A stretch of DNA of 64,000 nt from Cohaesibacter intestini. GTDB taxonomy: Bacteria > Pseudomonadota > Alphaproteobacteria > Rhizobiales > Cohaesibacteraceae. A model generated the notes under the pieces. It made no database searches and was not told where the DNA came from. It saw only the letters and a program-made list of their open reading frames with translations. The first letter of the stretch is position 1, and every line of letters begins with the position of its first letter. The position numbers were made by a program, and so were the translations under genes. Below are positions 51,316-61,608 of this stretch, one piece after another. The DNA lies in NCBI RefSeq assembly GCF_003324485.1, contig NZ_QODK01000002.1, forward strand, positions 496,001-560,000, written 5' to 3'.

Positions 51316-54300
51316 TTATTCAGCAGCGTCCGCAGGCGGCGTATCGTTCGGTTCCAGATCGAGCAGGCGCTGGCTGTCTTCCAACTCCATATTCAGACCA
51401 AGGGACCGGATCTCCTTGACAAGGACGTTGAAGCTTTCCGGAATACCGGCTTCGAAGGTATCATCCCCCCGAACGATTGCTTCATAGACCTTGGTACGGC
51501 CAGCCACGTCATCCGACTTGACGGTGAGCATTTCCTGCAAGGTGTAGGCGGCGCCATACGCTTCCAGCGCCCAGACCTCCATCTCACCGAAACGCTGACC
51601 ACCAAACTGGGCCTTACCACCAAGCGGCTGCTGGGTAACGAGGCTGTATGGGCCAATCGAACGACCGTGGATCTTGTCATCGACCAGATGGTGCAGCTTC
51701 AGCATGTAGATGTAGCCAACCGTCACGGGACGGTCGAACTGATCACCGGTACGGCCATCAAACAGGGTCGACTGCCCTGAACTGTGAAGCCCGGCTTTCT
51801 CAAGCATCTCCACAACATCAGGCTCATGGGCACCATCGAAGACCGGAGTCGCGATGGATACGCCTTTACGCAGCTGCTCAGCCATCCGCGCAACGCTGTC
51901 GTCGTCATGCTCCTTGACATCAAGATTCTTGCCATTGTCATGGTAGACGCTGTCAAGCTCCAAACGCAAAGGCTCAATATTGCCCGATTTGCGATACTCA
52001 TCGTACATCTTGCCGATCTTGCGACCCATACCGGCACAGGCCCAACCCAGATGGGTTTCAAGGATCTGTCCGACATTCATGCGTGACGGAACGCCCAGAG
52101 GGTTCAGCACGATGTCAACATGGGTACCATCTTCCAGATATGGCATATCTTCGATAGGCACGATGCGGGAAACCACACCCTTGTTGCCGTGACGACCGGC
52201 CATTTTGTCACCTGGCTGGATCTTACGCTTGATCGCGATAAAGACCTTGGCCATTTTCATGACGCCCGGTGGCAGCTCGTCCCCGCGCTGCAGCTTCTCG
52301 ACCTTGTCGATGAAACGCTGCTCGAGGCGCTTGCGGCTGTCGTCATACTGGTTGCGAAGTGCTTCCACTTCACCCATCAGCTTTTCGTCTTCGGAGGCAA
52401 ACAGCCACCACTGGCTACGAGGATACTCAGCCATTTCCGCATGGGTAATGGTGGTGTCCTTCTTGAAGCCTTTCGGACCGGTAGAGCCGACGTGACCATT
52501 GAGCATGTCAGCCAGACGGCCATAGACGTTGCGATCCAGGATCGCTTGCTCATCGTCACGGTCTTTTGCAAGACGTTCGATCTCTTCACGCTCGATGGAC
52601 ATCGCGCGCTCGTCCTTGTCGATGCCGTGCCGGTTAAAGACGCGAACCTCAACAACGGTACCGAACGTGCCCGGAGGCATGCGCAAGGAGGTATCACGCA
52701 CGTCGGAAGCCTTCTCACCGAAGATGGCACGCAGAAGCTTTTCTTCCGGCGTCATCGGGCTTTCACCCTTCGGCGTGATCTTGCCGACGAGAATGTCGCC
52801 CGGCTTCACTTCCGCACCAATATAGGTGATGCCTGCCTCGTCGAGATTTTTCAGCGATTCTTCCGATACGTTCGGAATATCACGGGTGATCTCTTCAGGG
52901 CCAAGCTTGGTATCGCGGGCCATCACTTCAAATTCTTCGATGTGAACCGAAGTGAAGACGTCTTCTTTCACGATACGCTCGGAGAGCAGGATCGAATCCT
53001 CGAAGTTGTAACCATTCCATGGCATGAAGGCCACAAGCACGTTGCGACCCAGTGCCAGATCGCCTAGATCGGTCGATGGACCGTCCGCGATGATCTCGCC
53101 CTTCTGAACGAAGTCACCAACGGAGACCAGCGGACGCTGGTTGATGCAGGTGGACTGGTTCGAACGCTGGAACTTGGCCAGACGATAGATGTCAACGCCA
53201 GACTTGCTCGGATCGAGCTCTTCGGTTGCCCGGATAACGATACGGGTCGCATCGACCTGATCGACAATACCGGTCCGAGTGGCTGCAATCGCGGCACCAG
53301 AATCGCGCGCCACAATCGGCTCCATGCCCGTCCCCACGAATGGGGCTTCGGCACGAACCAGAGGCACAGCCTGACGCTGCATGTTCGATCCCATCAGTGC
53401 GCGGTTGGCGTCATCGTTCTCGAGGAACGGAATGAGCGCGGCTGCGACCGATACGAGCTGTTTTGGCGACACGTCCATAAAGTCAACGCGCTCAACCGGC
53501 ACCATCATCACATCGCCAGCGTGACGGCAGATGACGGTTTCGTCAACAAAGCCACCTTCAGCGGTCAGTTCGATGTTGGCCTGTGCCACATAGTGCTTGG
53601 CTTCTTCCATGGCGGAGAGGTAAACCACTTCGCCAGTCACGCGACCATCCTTGACCTTACGGTAAGGAGACTCGATGAAGCCATATTTGTTGACACGGGC
53701 AAAGGTCGCCAGCGAGTTGATCAGACCAATGTTCGGACCTTCCGGCGTTTCAATCGGGCAGATACGACCATAGTGCGTTGGATGCACGTCGCGAACCTCA
53801 AAGCCCGCACGCTCACGGGTCAAACCACCTGGGCCCAACGCGGAGAGACGACGCTTGTGAGTGATCTCGGACAGCGGGTTGTTCTGGTCCATGAACTGCG
53901 ACAGCTGCGAAGAGCCGAAGAATTCACGCACAGCAGCAGCAGCCGGCTTGGCGTTGATCAGATCCTGAGGCATCACGGTATCGATCTCGATCGAGGACAT
54001 ACGTTCCTTGATCGCACGCTCCATGCGGAGCAGACCGATACGATATTGGTTTTCCATCAATTCGCCAACGGAACGAACACGACGGTTCCCAAGGTTATCG
54101 ATGTCGTCAATCTCGCCCTTGCCATCACGCAGATCAAGCAAAGTACGAATGACTTCGACAATGTCTTCCTTACGCAGAATACGAACGGTGTCTTCGACAT
54201 CCAGATCCATGCGCATATTCATCTTCACGCGACCAACCGCGGACAGATCATAGCGCTCTGCATCAAAGAACAGCGACTGGAACATGGCTTCCGCGGTTTC

Positions 54301-55458
54301 GATGGTAGGCGGTTCACCCGGACGCATCACGCGGTAGATGTCAAACAGAGCCGATTCACGATCGGAGTTCTTGTCAACCGACAGAGTGTTGCGGATGTAT
54401 GCACCAACGGTGACGTGGTCGATATTCAGAACAGACACGTCCTCGAAACCGGATTCTTTCAGAGTTGCGAGGATTTTCTCGTCAATCTCGTCACCCGCTT
54501 CGGCGAAGATCTCACCAGTGGTGTAGGACACAGCATCTTCAGACAGGTACTTGCCATACAGGTCTTCGTCCTCGACCTTGAGGAACTTCAGGCCACCATC
54601 AACCAGTTTGCGGATTTGACGGGCGGTCAGCTTTTTGCCGCCTTCAAAGACCACTTCACCGGTTTCCGCATCCACCATATCGCGTTCTGGCTTGGTGCCT
54701 TTGACTTCATCGCCCTTGAAGGCGACGCGCCAGGCATTGTCACTACGCTGATAGTTGACGGCGTTATAATAGGTGTCGAGAATTTCCTCGGTGTCGAGAC
54801 CAAGAGCATAAAGCAGGCTGGATACCGGGATCTTGCGCCGACGGTCGATACGGGCATAGACGATATCCTTGGCATCAAACTCGATGTCGAGCCAGGAACC
54901 ACGATAAGGAATGATGCGCGCAGCGAACAGAAGCTTGCCCGAAGAATGGCTTTTGCCTTTGTCATGATCGAAAAAGACGCCCGGGGAACGGTGCATCTGA
55001 GACACAATCACGCGCTCGGTGCCATTGACAATGAAGGTACCCTTGTCCGTCATGAGCGGCATGTCGCCCATATAGACATCTTGTTCTTTGATGTCTTTAA
55101 CAGACTTGGCACCGGTATCCTCATCCACTTCGAAGACAATCAGACGCAGGGTCAGCTTCAGTGGGGCCGAATAGGTCATACCGCGCAGGCGGCATTCCTC
55201 GGTGTCATATTTGGGAGCCTCAAATTCGTAGCGCACGAACTCAAGCTGAGCCGTTCCCGAGAAGTCCGTAATCGGGAAAACAGACGAAAAGACCGCCTGA
55301 AGACCCTCATCGAAGCGTCCGGAGGCGGGTTCATCTACTTGCAGGAATTGGTCATATGAAGCCTTCTGTACTTCGATAAGATTTGGCATTTCTGCCACTT
55401 CTTTAATATGACCAAAGTATTTTCTTAGCTTTTTGCGACCAGAAAACGTCTGAGCCAT
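51316..55458 (-). CDS. rpoB: DNA-directed RNA polymerase subunit beta
   Basis: A 1380-residue beta subunit. [20 protein letters not shown] starts it. The rifampicin-binding cluster reads [20 protein letters not shown] then [12 protein letters not shown], so no resistance change at the usual Asp, His or Ser positions. The C-terminal part includes [20 protein letters not shown] and the clamp-binding [26 protein letters not shown] precedes ATG 55458. It is separated from rplL by a 156-base spacer with hairpins, where transcription is often attenuated. Confidence 0.99.
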   Translation of the reverse strand: MAQTFSGRKKLRKYFGHIKEVAEMPNLIEVQKASYDQFLQVDEPASGRFDEGLQAVFSSVFPITDFSGTAQLEFVRYEFEAPKYDTEECRLRGMTYSAPLKLTLRLIVFEVDEDTGAKSVKDIKEQDVYMGDMPLMTDKGTFIVNGTERVIVSQMHRSPGVFFDHDKGKSHSSGKLLFAARIIPYRGSWLDIEFDAKDIVYARIDRRRKIPVSSLLYALGLDTEEILDTYYNAVNYQRSDNAWRVAFKGDEVKGTKPERDMVDAETGEVVFEGGKKLTARQIRKLVDGGLKFLKVEDEDLYGKYLSEDAVSYTTGEIFAEAGDEIDEKILATLKESGFEDVSVLNIDHVTVGAYIRNTLSVDKNSDRESALFDIYRVMRPGEPPTIETAEAMFQSLFFDAERYDLSAVGRVKMNMRMDLDVEDTVRILRKEDIVEVIRTLLDLRDGKGEIDDIDNLGNRRVRSVGELMENQYRIGLLRMERAIKERMSSIEIDTVMPQDLINAKPAAAAVREFFGSSQLSQFMDQNNPLSEITHKRRLSALGPGGLTRERAGFEVRDVHPTHYGRICPIETPEGPNIGLINSLATFARVNKYGFIESPYRKVKDGRVTGEVVYLSAMEEAKHYVAQANIELTAEGGFVDETVICRHAGDVMMVPVERVDFMDVSPKQLVSVAAALIPFLENDDANRALMGSNMQRQAVPLVRAEAPFVGTGMEPIVARDSGAAIAATRTGIVDQVDATRIVIRATEELDPSKSGVDIYRLAKFQRSNQSTCINQRPLVSVGDFVQKGEIIADGPSTDLGDLALGRNVLVAFMPWNGYNFEDSILLSERIVKEDVFTSVHIEEFEVMARDTKLGPEEITRDIPNVSEESLKNLDEAGITYIGAEVKPGDILVGKITPKGESPMTPEEKLLRAIFGEKASDVRDTSLRMPPGTFGTVVEVRVFNRHGIDKDERAMSIEREEIERLAKDRDDEQAILDRNVYGRLADMLNGHVGSTGPKGFKKDTTITHAEMAEYPRSQWWLFASEDEKLMGEVEALRNQYDDSRKRLEQRFIDKVEKLQRGDELPPGVMKMAKVFIAIKRKIQPGDKMAGRHGNKGVVSRIVPIEDMPYLEDGTHVDIVLNPLGVPSRMNVGQILETHLGWACAGMGRKIGKMYDEYRKSGNIEPLRLELDSVYHDNGKNLDVKEHDDDSVARMAEQLRKGVSIATPVFDGAHEPDVVEMLEKAGLHSSGQSTLFDGRTGDQFDRPVTVGYIYMLKLHHLVDDKIHGRSIGPYSLVTQQPLGGKAQFGGQRFGEMEVWALEAYGAAYTLQEMLTVKSDDVAGRTKVYEAIVRGDDTFEAGIPESFNVLVKEIRSLGLNMELEDSQRLLDLEPNDTPPADAAE

Positions 55459-55533
55459 CGTCGCTCCTCGTATCGCTCTGTGGGCGGTTGGCCAAAAAGC
55501 CCGTCACAGGATTGTGCAGGCTCTTGAGAAAAA

Positions 55534-55598
55534 CGCCCAATTAAAAATTGGACACCTGATTTTGGGCGAATTCCGGAGGAGTGATTCCCCCGGAATTC
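55534..55598 (-). promoter_or_regulatory. Hairpin array in the rplL-rpoB spacer
   Basis: Three inverted repeats follow one another: an outer CGCCCAA (55534-55540)/TTGGGCG (55562-55568), an inner CCAATT/AATTGG (55537-55551), and GAATTCCGG (55568-55576)/CCGGAATTC (55590-55598). The outer and inner pairs share bases and so exclude one another. No T tract follows. Probably an RNA-processing site or partial attenuator that sets the rpoBC to rplJL ratio, as known in E. coli. Confidence 0.5.
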
Positions 55599-55614
55599 AT
55601 CATAAGGATAAACC

Positions 55615-55986
55615 TTATTTCAGTTCGACGGTAGCACCAGCAGCTTCGAGCTTTGCTTTCAGCTCTTCTGCTTCTGCTTTGTCTACGCCTTCTTTGACAG
55701 CTTTCGGAGCACCTTCTACCAGCTCTTTGGCTTCTTTGAGGCCAAGACCGGTGATGCCACGAACTTCTTTGATGACGTTGATTTTCTTGTCGCCAGCAGA
55801 AGCCAGGACTACGTCAAATTCGGTTTTCTCTTCAGCAGCTTCAGCAGCTGGGCCAGCAGCAGCGGCAACAGCAACAGGAGCAGCAGCAGAAACGCCCCAC
55901 TTCTCTTCAAGCATGGTGGACAGCTCAGCAGCTTCCATAACGGTGAGGGTAGAGAGTTCTTCTACGAGCTTTTCAAGATCAGCCAT
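55615..55986 (-). CDS. rplL: 50S ribosomal protein L7/L12
   Basis: A 123-residue L7/L12. The N-terminal dimerisation helix ([20 protein letters not shown]), an alanine-rich hinge (about 36-52: [17 protein letters not shown]) and the C-terminal domain ([33 protein letters not shown]) are clear. Several copies form the flexible stalk that recruits translation GTPases. It follows rplJ by 54 bases. Confidence 0.98.
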   Translation of the reverse strand: MADLEKLVEELSTLTVMEAAELSTMLEEKWGVSAAAPVAVAAAAGPAAEAAEEKTEFDVVLASAGDKKINVIKEVRGITGLGLKEAKELVEGAPKAVKEGVDKAEAEELKAKLEAAGATVELK

Positions 55987-56040
55987 CGTATTGTTTCCTA
56001 TTGGTACGAACCTAGATTTCTAAATGTTTCGAGAACGGCC

Positions 56041-56559
56041 TTATGCCGCTTCGTCCTTCTTGGCATATGCGCCGAATACACGCGCGAGCTGTCCGCCCGG
56101 AGCCTGCAGAACCTGAGCAACTTTGGTCGCCGGTGCCTGAATGACACCGATGATTTTGCCGCGCAGTTCGTCCAGCGATGGCATGGTTGCAAGTGCATTC
56201 ACGCCCGCGGTATCGAGTACGGTGGTTCCCATGGCACCGCCCAGAATAACGAGTTTGTCGTTTTTCTTGGCGAATTCAGAGGCCACCTTCGGTGCTGAAA
56301 CCGGATCGCCAGAGGTGGCGATAACGGTCTGACCCTTGAACAGGTCAGCGAGTGGTTCAGCGTCCGTGCCTTGAAGAGCGAGCTTGACAAGACGGTTCTT
56401 GGCAACCTGCACCGTGACACCTGCATCACGCGCTTGACTACGAAGCGCGGTCATTTCGGCGACGGTGAGGCCAGCATAGTGAGCAACGACCACCACTTCC
56501 GCGCTGTTCAGCGTTTCATGCAGGGACGCGACAAGCTCTTGCTTTTCCGCTCTATCCAA
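56041..56559 (-). CDS. rplJ: 50S ribosomal protein L10
   Basis: A 172-residue L10. No ATG or GTG fits: the only plausible start is TTG 56559, which yields [20 protein letters not shown] and has GGAGAGAAGG upstream. The RNA-binding domain ([39 protein letters not shown]) and the C-terminal L7/L12-binding helix ([15 protein letters not shown]) are normal. L10 anchors the L7/L12 stalk and often represses its own operon through the leader. The rare start may lower expression. Confidence 0.95.
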   Translation of the reverse strand: MDRAEKQELVASLHETLNSAEVVVVAHYAGLTVAEMTALRSQARDAGVTVQVAKNRLVKLALQGTDAEPLADLFKGQTVIATSGDPVSAPKVASEFAKKNDKLVILGGAMGTTVLDTAGVNALATMPSLDELRGKIIGVIQAPATKVAQVLQAPGGQLARVFGAYAKKDEAA

Positions 56560-56894
56560 TGCCTTCTCTCCAGTTACCGGCCCTTGTTCGAGACAAAAGC
56601 CGGAGGTTACACTTGACCAGATCACGCTTATCAATAGCGGTAAGGAGACCTGGCGCGAAGGGACCTGTCCTCCTTGCCGCCTCGTTGAGCGAGGGTGGCA
56701 AGCATAGGTTCGAACCAACAGACAAAATCCTTTGTCATATCAGTCCACCCCATCTGTGCAGGATATTAAGCGTCACACCAAAAGCGATCGGCCCCCACAG
56801 TCTTGGACAGGCGTCTGACAAGGTCATCAGATGACCACAACCAGACATCCCCCCGATCGGAATCGGAGGGAATCAAGTTTGACTTCTAATCGGT
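56560..56894. other. L10-operon leader and promoter region
   Basis: This 335-base stretch between rplA and rplJ holds no gene. It has two clear hairpins on the minus strand: GCC-CCTCG/CGAGG-GGC at about 56676-56699 and CCGGC/GCCGG at 56577-56603, the latter just ahead of the rplJ start and able to hide it. This is where an L10 autoregulatory leader is expected. A further inverted repeat (56849-56870, CCTCCGAT/ATCGGGGG type) follows the rplA stop without a T tract. I could not pick a convincing promoter. Confidence 0.6.
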
Positions 56895-57587
56895 TTATTC
56901 GACAGAAGCAAGATCTACGCGTACACCTGGCCCCATTGTGGAGGACAGGGACAGCTTTTTCATGTAGGTGCCTTTGGCGCCCGATGGCTTCGCTTTGGAA
57001 ACCGCAGCAACAAATGCCTTGATATTTTCAACAATGGCAGCTTCTTCGAAGCTTACTTTGCCAACGCCGCCATGAATGATACCGGCTTTCTCAACGCGGA
57101 ATTCTACAGAACCACCTTTGGAATCCTTCACAGCCTGAGCAACGTCAGGGGTAACGGTACCAACTTTTGGGTTCGGCATCATGCCGCGTGGGCCGAGCAC
57201 TTTACCAAGACGACCAACCAGAGGCATCATGTCAGGGGTAGCAATGCAGCGATCAAAGTTGATTTTGCCGCCCTGCACTTCCTGTACCAGCTCTTCTGCA
57301 CCAACGATATCAGCGCCCGCAGCTTTTGCTTCTTCGGCTTTGTCGCCACGAGCAAAAACAGCAACCTTGACGGTTTTACCAGTACCGGCTGGCAGCTGAC
57401 ACACACCACGAACCATCTGGTCGGCATGGCGAGGGTCAACACCAAGATTCAGGGAAACCTCAACGGTCTCGTCGAACTTGGCACTAGCAGCACCCTTGAT
57501 GGCCTTGACCGCTTCCTCGAGGGAGTAAGTGGCGTTGGCGTCGATTTTTTCGCGCGCGGCGCGAACACGTTTACCTAGTTTAGCCAT
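56895..57587 (-). CDS. rplA: 50S ribosomal protein L1
   Basis: A 230-residue L1: [60 protein letters not shown] and [20 protein letters not shown]. It forms the L1 stalk that moves with E-site tRNA, and in E. coli represses the L11 operon. It lies six bases after rplK. Confidence 0.98.
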   Translation of the reverse strand: MAKLGKRVRAAREKIDANATYSLEEAVKAIKGAASAKFDETVEVSLNLGVDPRHADQMVRGVCQLPAGTGKTVKVAVFARGDKAEEAKAAGADIVGAEELVQEVQGGKINFDRCIATPDMMPLVGRLGKVLGPRGMMPNPKVGTVTPDVAQAVKDSKGGSVEFRVEKAGIIHGGVGKVSFEEAAIVENIKAFVAAVSKAKPSGAKGTYMKKLSLSSTMGPGVRVDLASVE

Positions 57588-57593
57588 ATCGAA

Positions 57594-58022
57594 TTACCCC
57601 ACGACCTCAAAGCCCATCGCGCGGGCGGTGCCTTCAATCTGCAACATCGCAGCTTCGATGTCGTTGGCGTTCAGATCTTTCATTTTCGCTTCCGCGATTT
57701 CTTTGACCTGATCCTTGGTGACCTTGCCACCAACGTCGCGACCCGGAGCAGAAGAACCCTTCTGTACCTTTGCAGCCTTCTTCAGGAAATAGGACGCAGG
57801 AGGCGTCTTCATTTCGAAGGTGAAGGATTTATCCTGGAAAATGGTGATGATGACCGGAACCGGTGCATTCTTTTCCATTTCCTGCGTCTTGGCGTTGAAC
57901 GCCTTGCAGAATTCCATGATGTTCAGGCCGCGCTGACCAAGAGCAGGACCGATTGGCGGCGACGGGTTGGCCGCACCAGCAGGCACCTGCAGCTTCAGGT
58001 AGCCTTGAATCTTCTTTGCCAT
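57594..58022 (-). CDS. rplK: 50S ribosomal protein L11
   Basis: A 142-residue L11, the length of E. coli: [20 protein letters not shown], then [20 protein letters not shown] and [20 protein letters not shown], with the C-terminal [12 protein letters not shown]. The proline-rich N-terminal loop is the thiostrepton and stringent-response (RelA) contact. It is 108 bases after nusG, so a separate promoter may lie in that gap. Confidence 0.98.
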   Translation of the reverse strand: MAKKIQGYLKLQVPAGAANPSPPIGPALGQRGLNIMEFCKAFNAKTQEMEKNAPVPVIITIFQDKSFTFEMKTPPASYFLKKAAKVQKGSSAPGRDVGGKVTKDQVKEIAEAKMKDLNANDIEAAMLQIEGTARAMGFEVVG

Positions 58023-58130
58023 AGTATCTTTCCCCTACATCCGTAGATGTATGCGTTAGACATGAGAAAGGCGCGCGGTTGGATGGACTGCTTGGCAAAC
58101 AGACCAATCTCCCGCACGCATGAGAAATAA

Positions 58131-58667
58131 TCAGAGCTTGTCGACCTGATTATATTCGAGCTCGACAGGCGTCGCGCGACCAAAGATCGACACGGTCACC
58201 TTCAGACGTGCACGCTCTTCGTCCACTTCTTCCACGAGCCCGTTGAAGGAGGCAAACGGGCCATCGGAAACCCGAACCTGCTCGCCCACTTCGAAACTGA
58301 TGGTTGGCATCGGCTTGTCGACACCTTCCTCTACCTGGGACAACAGACGCTCAGCCTCAGCATTGGAGATTGGCATAGGTTTGTTGTCGGATCCCAGAAA
58401 GCCGGTAACTTTCGGCGTATTCTTGATCAGGTGATAAGCATCATCCGTCATCGCCATTTTCACCAGAACGTAACCCGGGAAAAACTTGCGCTCGGATTCA
58501 ACCTTGCGGCCGCGCCGGACTTCAACGAACTTTTCAGTCGGAACCAGCACTTCCTCGAAAAGGTCAGCCAAACCGGTCTGCTCCGCCTTGAGGCGAATGT
58601 CGTCGGCGACTTTCTTTTCAAAATTCGAGTAGGCGTGAACGATATACCAACGCTTTGCTTTTGACAT
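58131..58667 (-). CDS. nusG: Transcription termination/antitermination factor NusG
   Basis: A 178-residue NusG with an N-terminal NGN domain (RWYIVHAYSNFEKKVADDIR, FPGYVLVKMAMTDDAYHLIK) and a C-terminal KOW domain (EQVRVSDGPFASFNGLVEEV). It binds RNA polymerase over the clamp and couples it to S10 in the leading ribosome or to Rho. It is six bases after secE, forming one operon. Confidence 0.98.
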   Translation of the reverse strand: MSKAKRWYIVHAYSNFEKKVADDIRLKAEQTGLADLFEEVLVPTEKFVEVRRGRKVESERKFFPGYVLVKMAMTDDAYHLIKNTPKVTGFLGSDNKPMPISNAEAERLLSQVEEGVDKPMPTISFEVGEQVRVSDGPFASFNGLVEEVDEERARLKVTVSIFGRATPVELEYNQVDKL

Positions 58668-58673
58668 CTTGGC

Positions 58674-58871
58674 TTATCCTCCCAAGCCCAGAATGTAACT
58701 CACACCAAAGCTCATCACCTGGTCAGCAAGCAAGAAGAACAGAGAGGCAAGTGCTACCATCACGAAAACCATCAAGGTGGTAACCAGAGTCTCTTTCTGC
58801 GTCGGCCATGTAACCTTGGCTGCTTCAGAACGCACTTGCTGCAAAAAGGTAAAAGGATTGGTCTTGGCCAT
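58674..58871 (-). CDS. secE: Preprotein translocase subunit SecE
   Basis: A 65-residue single-helix SecE: MAKTNPFTFLQQVRSEAAKV, TWPTQKETLVTTLMVFVMVA (amphipathic helix then membrane helix), ending SYILGLGG. It is the short form, lacking the first two helices of E. coli SecE (127 residues), and clamps the SecY halves. I chose ATG 58871 because upstream codons form no family sequence. First protein gene after tRNA-Trp. Confidence 0.95.
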   Translation of the reverse strand: MAKTNPFTFLQQVRSEAAKVTWPTQKETLVTTLMVFVMVALASLFFLLADQVMSFGVSYILGLGG

Positions 58872-58969
58872 ATAACCGCTCACATATAATAACGCGCGAA
58901 ACAGGTTCCGCGCGTTCAAAAGATTCTCACCATATATAGTATCTTCTGCACGAAGATCAAGCACGAAAA

Positions 58970-59045
58970 TGGCAGGGGCGGAGGGACTCGAACCCCCGAC
59001 CCTCGGTTTTGGAGACCGATGCTCTACCAGCTGAGCTACACCCCT
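58970..59045 (-). tRNA. tRNA-Trp(CCA)
   Basis: The minus strand has acceptor AGGGGTG pairing with CGCCCCT, the D arm GCTCAGCTGGTAGAGC, anticodon loop CTCCAAA in the stem TCGGT/ACCGA (anticodon CCA), and the T arm GGGGGTTCGAGTCCCTC, with encoded CCA. It stands immediately upstream of secE, as in most bacteria. Confidence 0.97.
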
Positions 59046-59241
59046 ACTTCCGTGTCACTCAGTGAAAACCAAGTTGGAGACTACCTATTGAACTTCTCTA
59101 CCCACCGCAAGGCCAAATTCTAAAAAAGTGCAAAACATCAACAACTGATGACAAAAGGATGACCATCTCGAATCCGACATTCCTGCGAAAACGAGTGAAA
59201 CATCTCACTTTCCCGTAGAGCCCACCACCGCGTTAAAGCAC

Positions 59242-60186
59242 TCAGAGAAATAAATCCGAGACAGACGCCCCATTGTGGATCGACTCAATCGCCTTCGCAA
59301 ACATCTCTGACACGGTGCAAATTTCTATCTTTTCGGTCTTCTCGGTCGCCAGAATGGGCAAACTGTCGGTTGCCACCAGAGAACGAATGGGAGAATCGGC
59401 AATGCGCGCCACGGCTTGACCAGACAGAACCGGATGCACCACCGCCGCCTCAACGGACAAGGCACCGCGATCCAGAACAAATTTCGCCGCTTCGATCAAG
59501 GTGCCGCCACTCGCCACCTCATCATCAATGATCAGGGCATGTTTGCCCTTCACATCGCCGATCATGTGAACGGCGCGCGGCTTTTCATCATCTCCATAGC
59601 GGCGCTTGTCGACGATGGCGATCGGCAGATTGAGACGGTTGGCATAACCGCCAATCTCTTTCGCCTCCCCCACATCGCCAGCCACAAGAACATAATTGTC
59701 GAGATTCCGCGTCTGTTTGAGATAGTCGCACAGCAAAGGTTCAGCCTTCAGTTGATCCACCGGAAAGCGGAAAAAACCCTGCACCTGTGGCGCATGGAGA
59801 TCCATCGTCAACACCCGATCTGCCCCTGCCGTCTCCAATAGATCAGCCATCAAACGGGCTGTCACCGAGATACGCGGTTGATCCTTCTTGTCAGAACGGG
59901 AATACGGGAAATAGGGAATAACTGCCGTGATGCGCCGGGCCGACGCATGCTTCAAGGCATCGATGGTGATCAGCAGCTCAAGGATTCCGTCTGATACCGG
60001 TGGACTGGAGGGCTGGATGACAAAGACATCCGCCTCTCGCACATTCTCCATGATCTGAACCAGAATATTCTCGTTAGAGAATTTCACCACCCGGCTTTCG
60101 CATTGCCGAATACCCAGATGGTCGCATATTCTGGTGGTGAACTCCGGATGAGCCGTCCCCCCAATGATCCGAATGTCGTTGCGCAT
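59242..60186 (-). CDS. prs: Ribose-phosphate pyrophosphokinase, divergent form
   Basis: A 314-residue PRPP synthetase. ENVREADVFVIQPSSPPVSD, VIPYFPYSRSDKKDQPRISV (97-101 RSDKK where the common enzyme has RQDRK), DLHAPQVQGFF (129-139) and the PRPP loop DDEVASGGT (221-229, commonly DDxIDTxGT) keep the overall fold but differ at signature sites. It makes PRPP for nucleotide, His and Trp synthesis from ribose 5-phosphate and ATP. ATG 60186 follows GGAAGG. A second, canonical copy probably exists elsewhere (inference). The KAS III gene is divergent upstream. Confidence 0.9.
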   Translation of the reverse strand: MRNDIRIIGGTAHPEFTTRICDHLGIRQCESRVVKFSNENILVQIMENVREADVFVIQPSSPPVSDGILELLITIDALKHASARRITAVIPYFPYSRSDKKDQPRISVTARLMADLLETAGADRVLTMDLHAPQVQGFFRFPVDQLKAEPLLCDYLKQTRNLDNYVLVAGDVGEAKEIGGYANRLNLPIAIVDKRRYGDDEKPRAVHMIGDVKGKHALIIDDEVASGGTLIEAAKFVLDRGALSVEAAVVHPVLSGQAVARIADSPIRSLVATDSLPILATEKTEKIEICTVSEMFAKAIESIHNGASVSDLFL

Positions 60187-60512
60187 GGCCAATCCTTCCG
60201 CTCATTGACTGGTCTGGTCTAAACATCTTCAGATAGGCCCTATCGCCGCTCACAGCCAGAGTCAAGCAAACACGCCAGCCAAGCCCTTCCGGGCTTGATG
60301 CTACATGCGTAGCTCTAACAAATCATCGCATTTGATGGAACTCTGGAAGGGTCGGCGAAAGCTCGAGTGGAGCGCCATAGGCTCCTGACGCCAACATATG
60401 GGCCCCTTCTGGCAATCTCCGGCCATCAGCCAGATGATCAATCTGCGCCTCAACTGATCAGGCGACCATCGACAACCGATCGGCCTGCGCGGACAAGGGG
60501 GGAGTCCCGAGC
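60187..60512. other. Divergent promoter region between prs and the condensing enzyme
   Basis: The 326-base gap has no coding frame of note. AAGCCC (60281-60286) and GGGCTT (60291-60296) form a small hairpin with a TTCC loop. The right end has AGGGGGGAG before the ATG at 60513. No convincing promoter boxes or operator repeats were recognised. Confidence 0.6.
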
Positions 60513-61544
60513 ATGAAATTCCACGCCATCACGCACGCTGTGCCCGAGCTGGTCATCGACAATGATCAGGCCCTGATGATGTTTCGTGACCGCAATCACG
60601 GCCACTTTTCCGAACAAGACCTTGATGAAATGGAGCGGAAAATTCGCGCGGGCCTTGAGTTGACCGGCATCAAGAAGCGTCATATCACGCCCCCCGGCCT
60701 GCCCGTCGGCCATCTCGTTCTGGATGCTGCCCGCCGCGCCATGCAGGAGGCGGACACAGCGCCCGAGGATATTGATCTGGTGCTCTATGTCGGCATCGGC
60801 CGTGGCTGGCTGGAGCCTGCCATGGCAAGCTGGGTTCAACATGAACTCGGACTGACCAAGGCAACCGGCTTTGACATTCTCGATGCCTGCGCCAGCTGGA
60901 TGCGTGGCCTCGACACCGCCCAGGCCTTTCTGGAACAAGGTCATTTCAAAAGGGTGTTGCTGGTCAACAGCGAAGCAGGCATGAGCGCCTTCGCCAATCT
61001 TTCGCTCACCGACACAACAATGATGGAACAGGCCTTTGCCATTTTCACGGTCGGCGAAGCCGCCACCGCCACCATCCTGAGCAACGCAAATCCCGAAAAG
61101 GCACATATCCGCCTGCGCACATTTCCCGAAGGCTTTGATTGGTGCCTCATTCCCCTGAGCAATGCCGCCTGCTATGCCCCCGACACAATAGGGAAGCTCG
61201 ATCCGGGTCGTTTCTATGCAGCATCAGACAAGATTGTCAGCACATCCATCCGCCGCATCGTTCAGACCTATCGCTCGGATGACCATTTCAATCATGGGGC
61301 CTATGACATTTTCTTCTCGCACTCCGCCAGTGGCAAGGCCATCGAGATCATTGCCGCGCAACTGGGTCTGCCAATCGAAAAATATGTCAGCACTCACGAA
61401 GAATACGGCAACACGTCCAGCGCCTCCATTCCTCTCGCCATGAGCCTTGCCTTGGAAAAGGGCCAGCTCAAACGAGGTGACCGCGCCCTCGCAGTGGTTG
61501 GCAGCGCAGGCGTGACCATCGGCCTTGCGAGTTTCACCTTCTAG
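60513..61544 (+). CDS. 3-oxoacyl-ACP synthase III-like condensing enzyme
   Basis: A 343-residue thiolase-fold protein of the KAS III family. The catalytic triad is complete: Cys-126 in FDILDACASWMRG, His-270 in FFSHSASGKAIE and Asn-300 in HEEYGNTSSASIP; the His-Asn spacing of 30 equals that of FabH. The N terminus is not a standard FabH N terminus and there is no fab or plsX gene nearby, so it probably condenses a specialised acyl starter rather than starting general fatty-acid synthesis. It lies directly before a cyclopropane-synthase-like methyltransferase, 64 bases apart on the same strand, suggesting one pathway. Product unknown. Confidence 0.8.
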   Translation: MKFHAITHAVPELVIDNDQALMMFRDRNHGHFSEQDLDEMERKIRAGLELTGIKKRHITPPGLPVGHLVLDAARRAMQEADTAPEDIDLVLYVGIGRGWLEPAMASWVQHELGLTKATGFDILDACASWMRGLDTAQAFLEQGHFKRVLLVNSEAGMSAFANLSLTDTTMMEQAFAIFTVGEAATATILSNANPEKAHIRLRTFPEGFDWCLIPLSNAACYAPDTIGKLDPGRFYAASDKIVSTSIRRIVQTYRSDDHFNHGAYDIFFSHSASGKAIEIIAAQLGLPIEKYVSTHEEYGNTSSASIPLAMSLALEKGQLKRGDRALAVVGSAGVTIGLASFTF

Positions 61545-61608
61545 CCTCGCCGGCCAAAGCCAGAACACTCACCCACTGGGCAGCACAGCATTTTGTGAGA
61601 AGAAACCG

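Noticed and set aside
60450-61106. A 218-codon minus-strand frame opposite the condensing-enzyme gene
   Set aside because: The plus-strand frame has an intact Cys-His-Asn triad and a good Shine-Dalgarno; the antisense frame has composition typical of a shadow.
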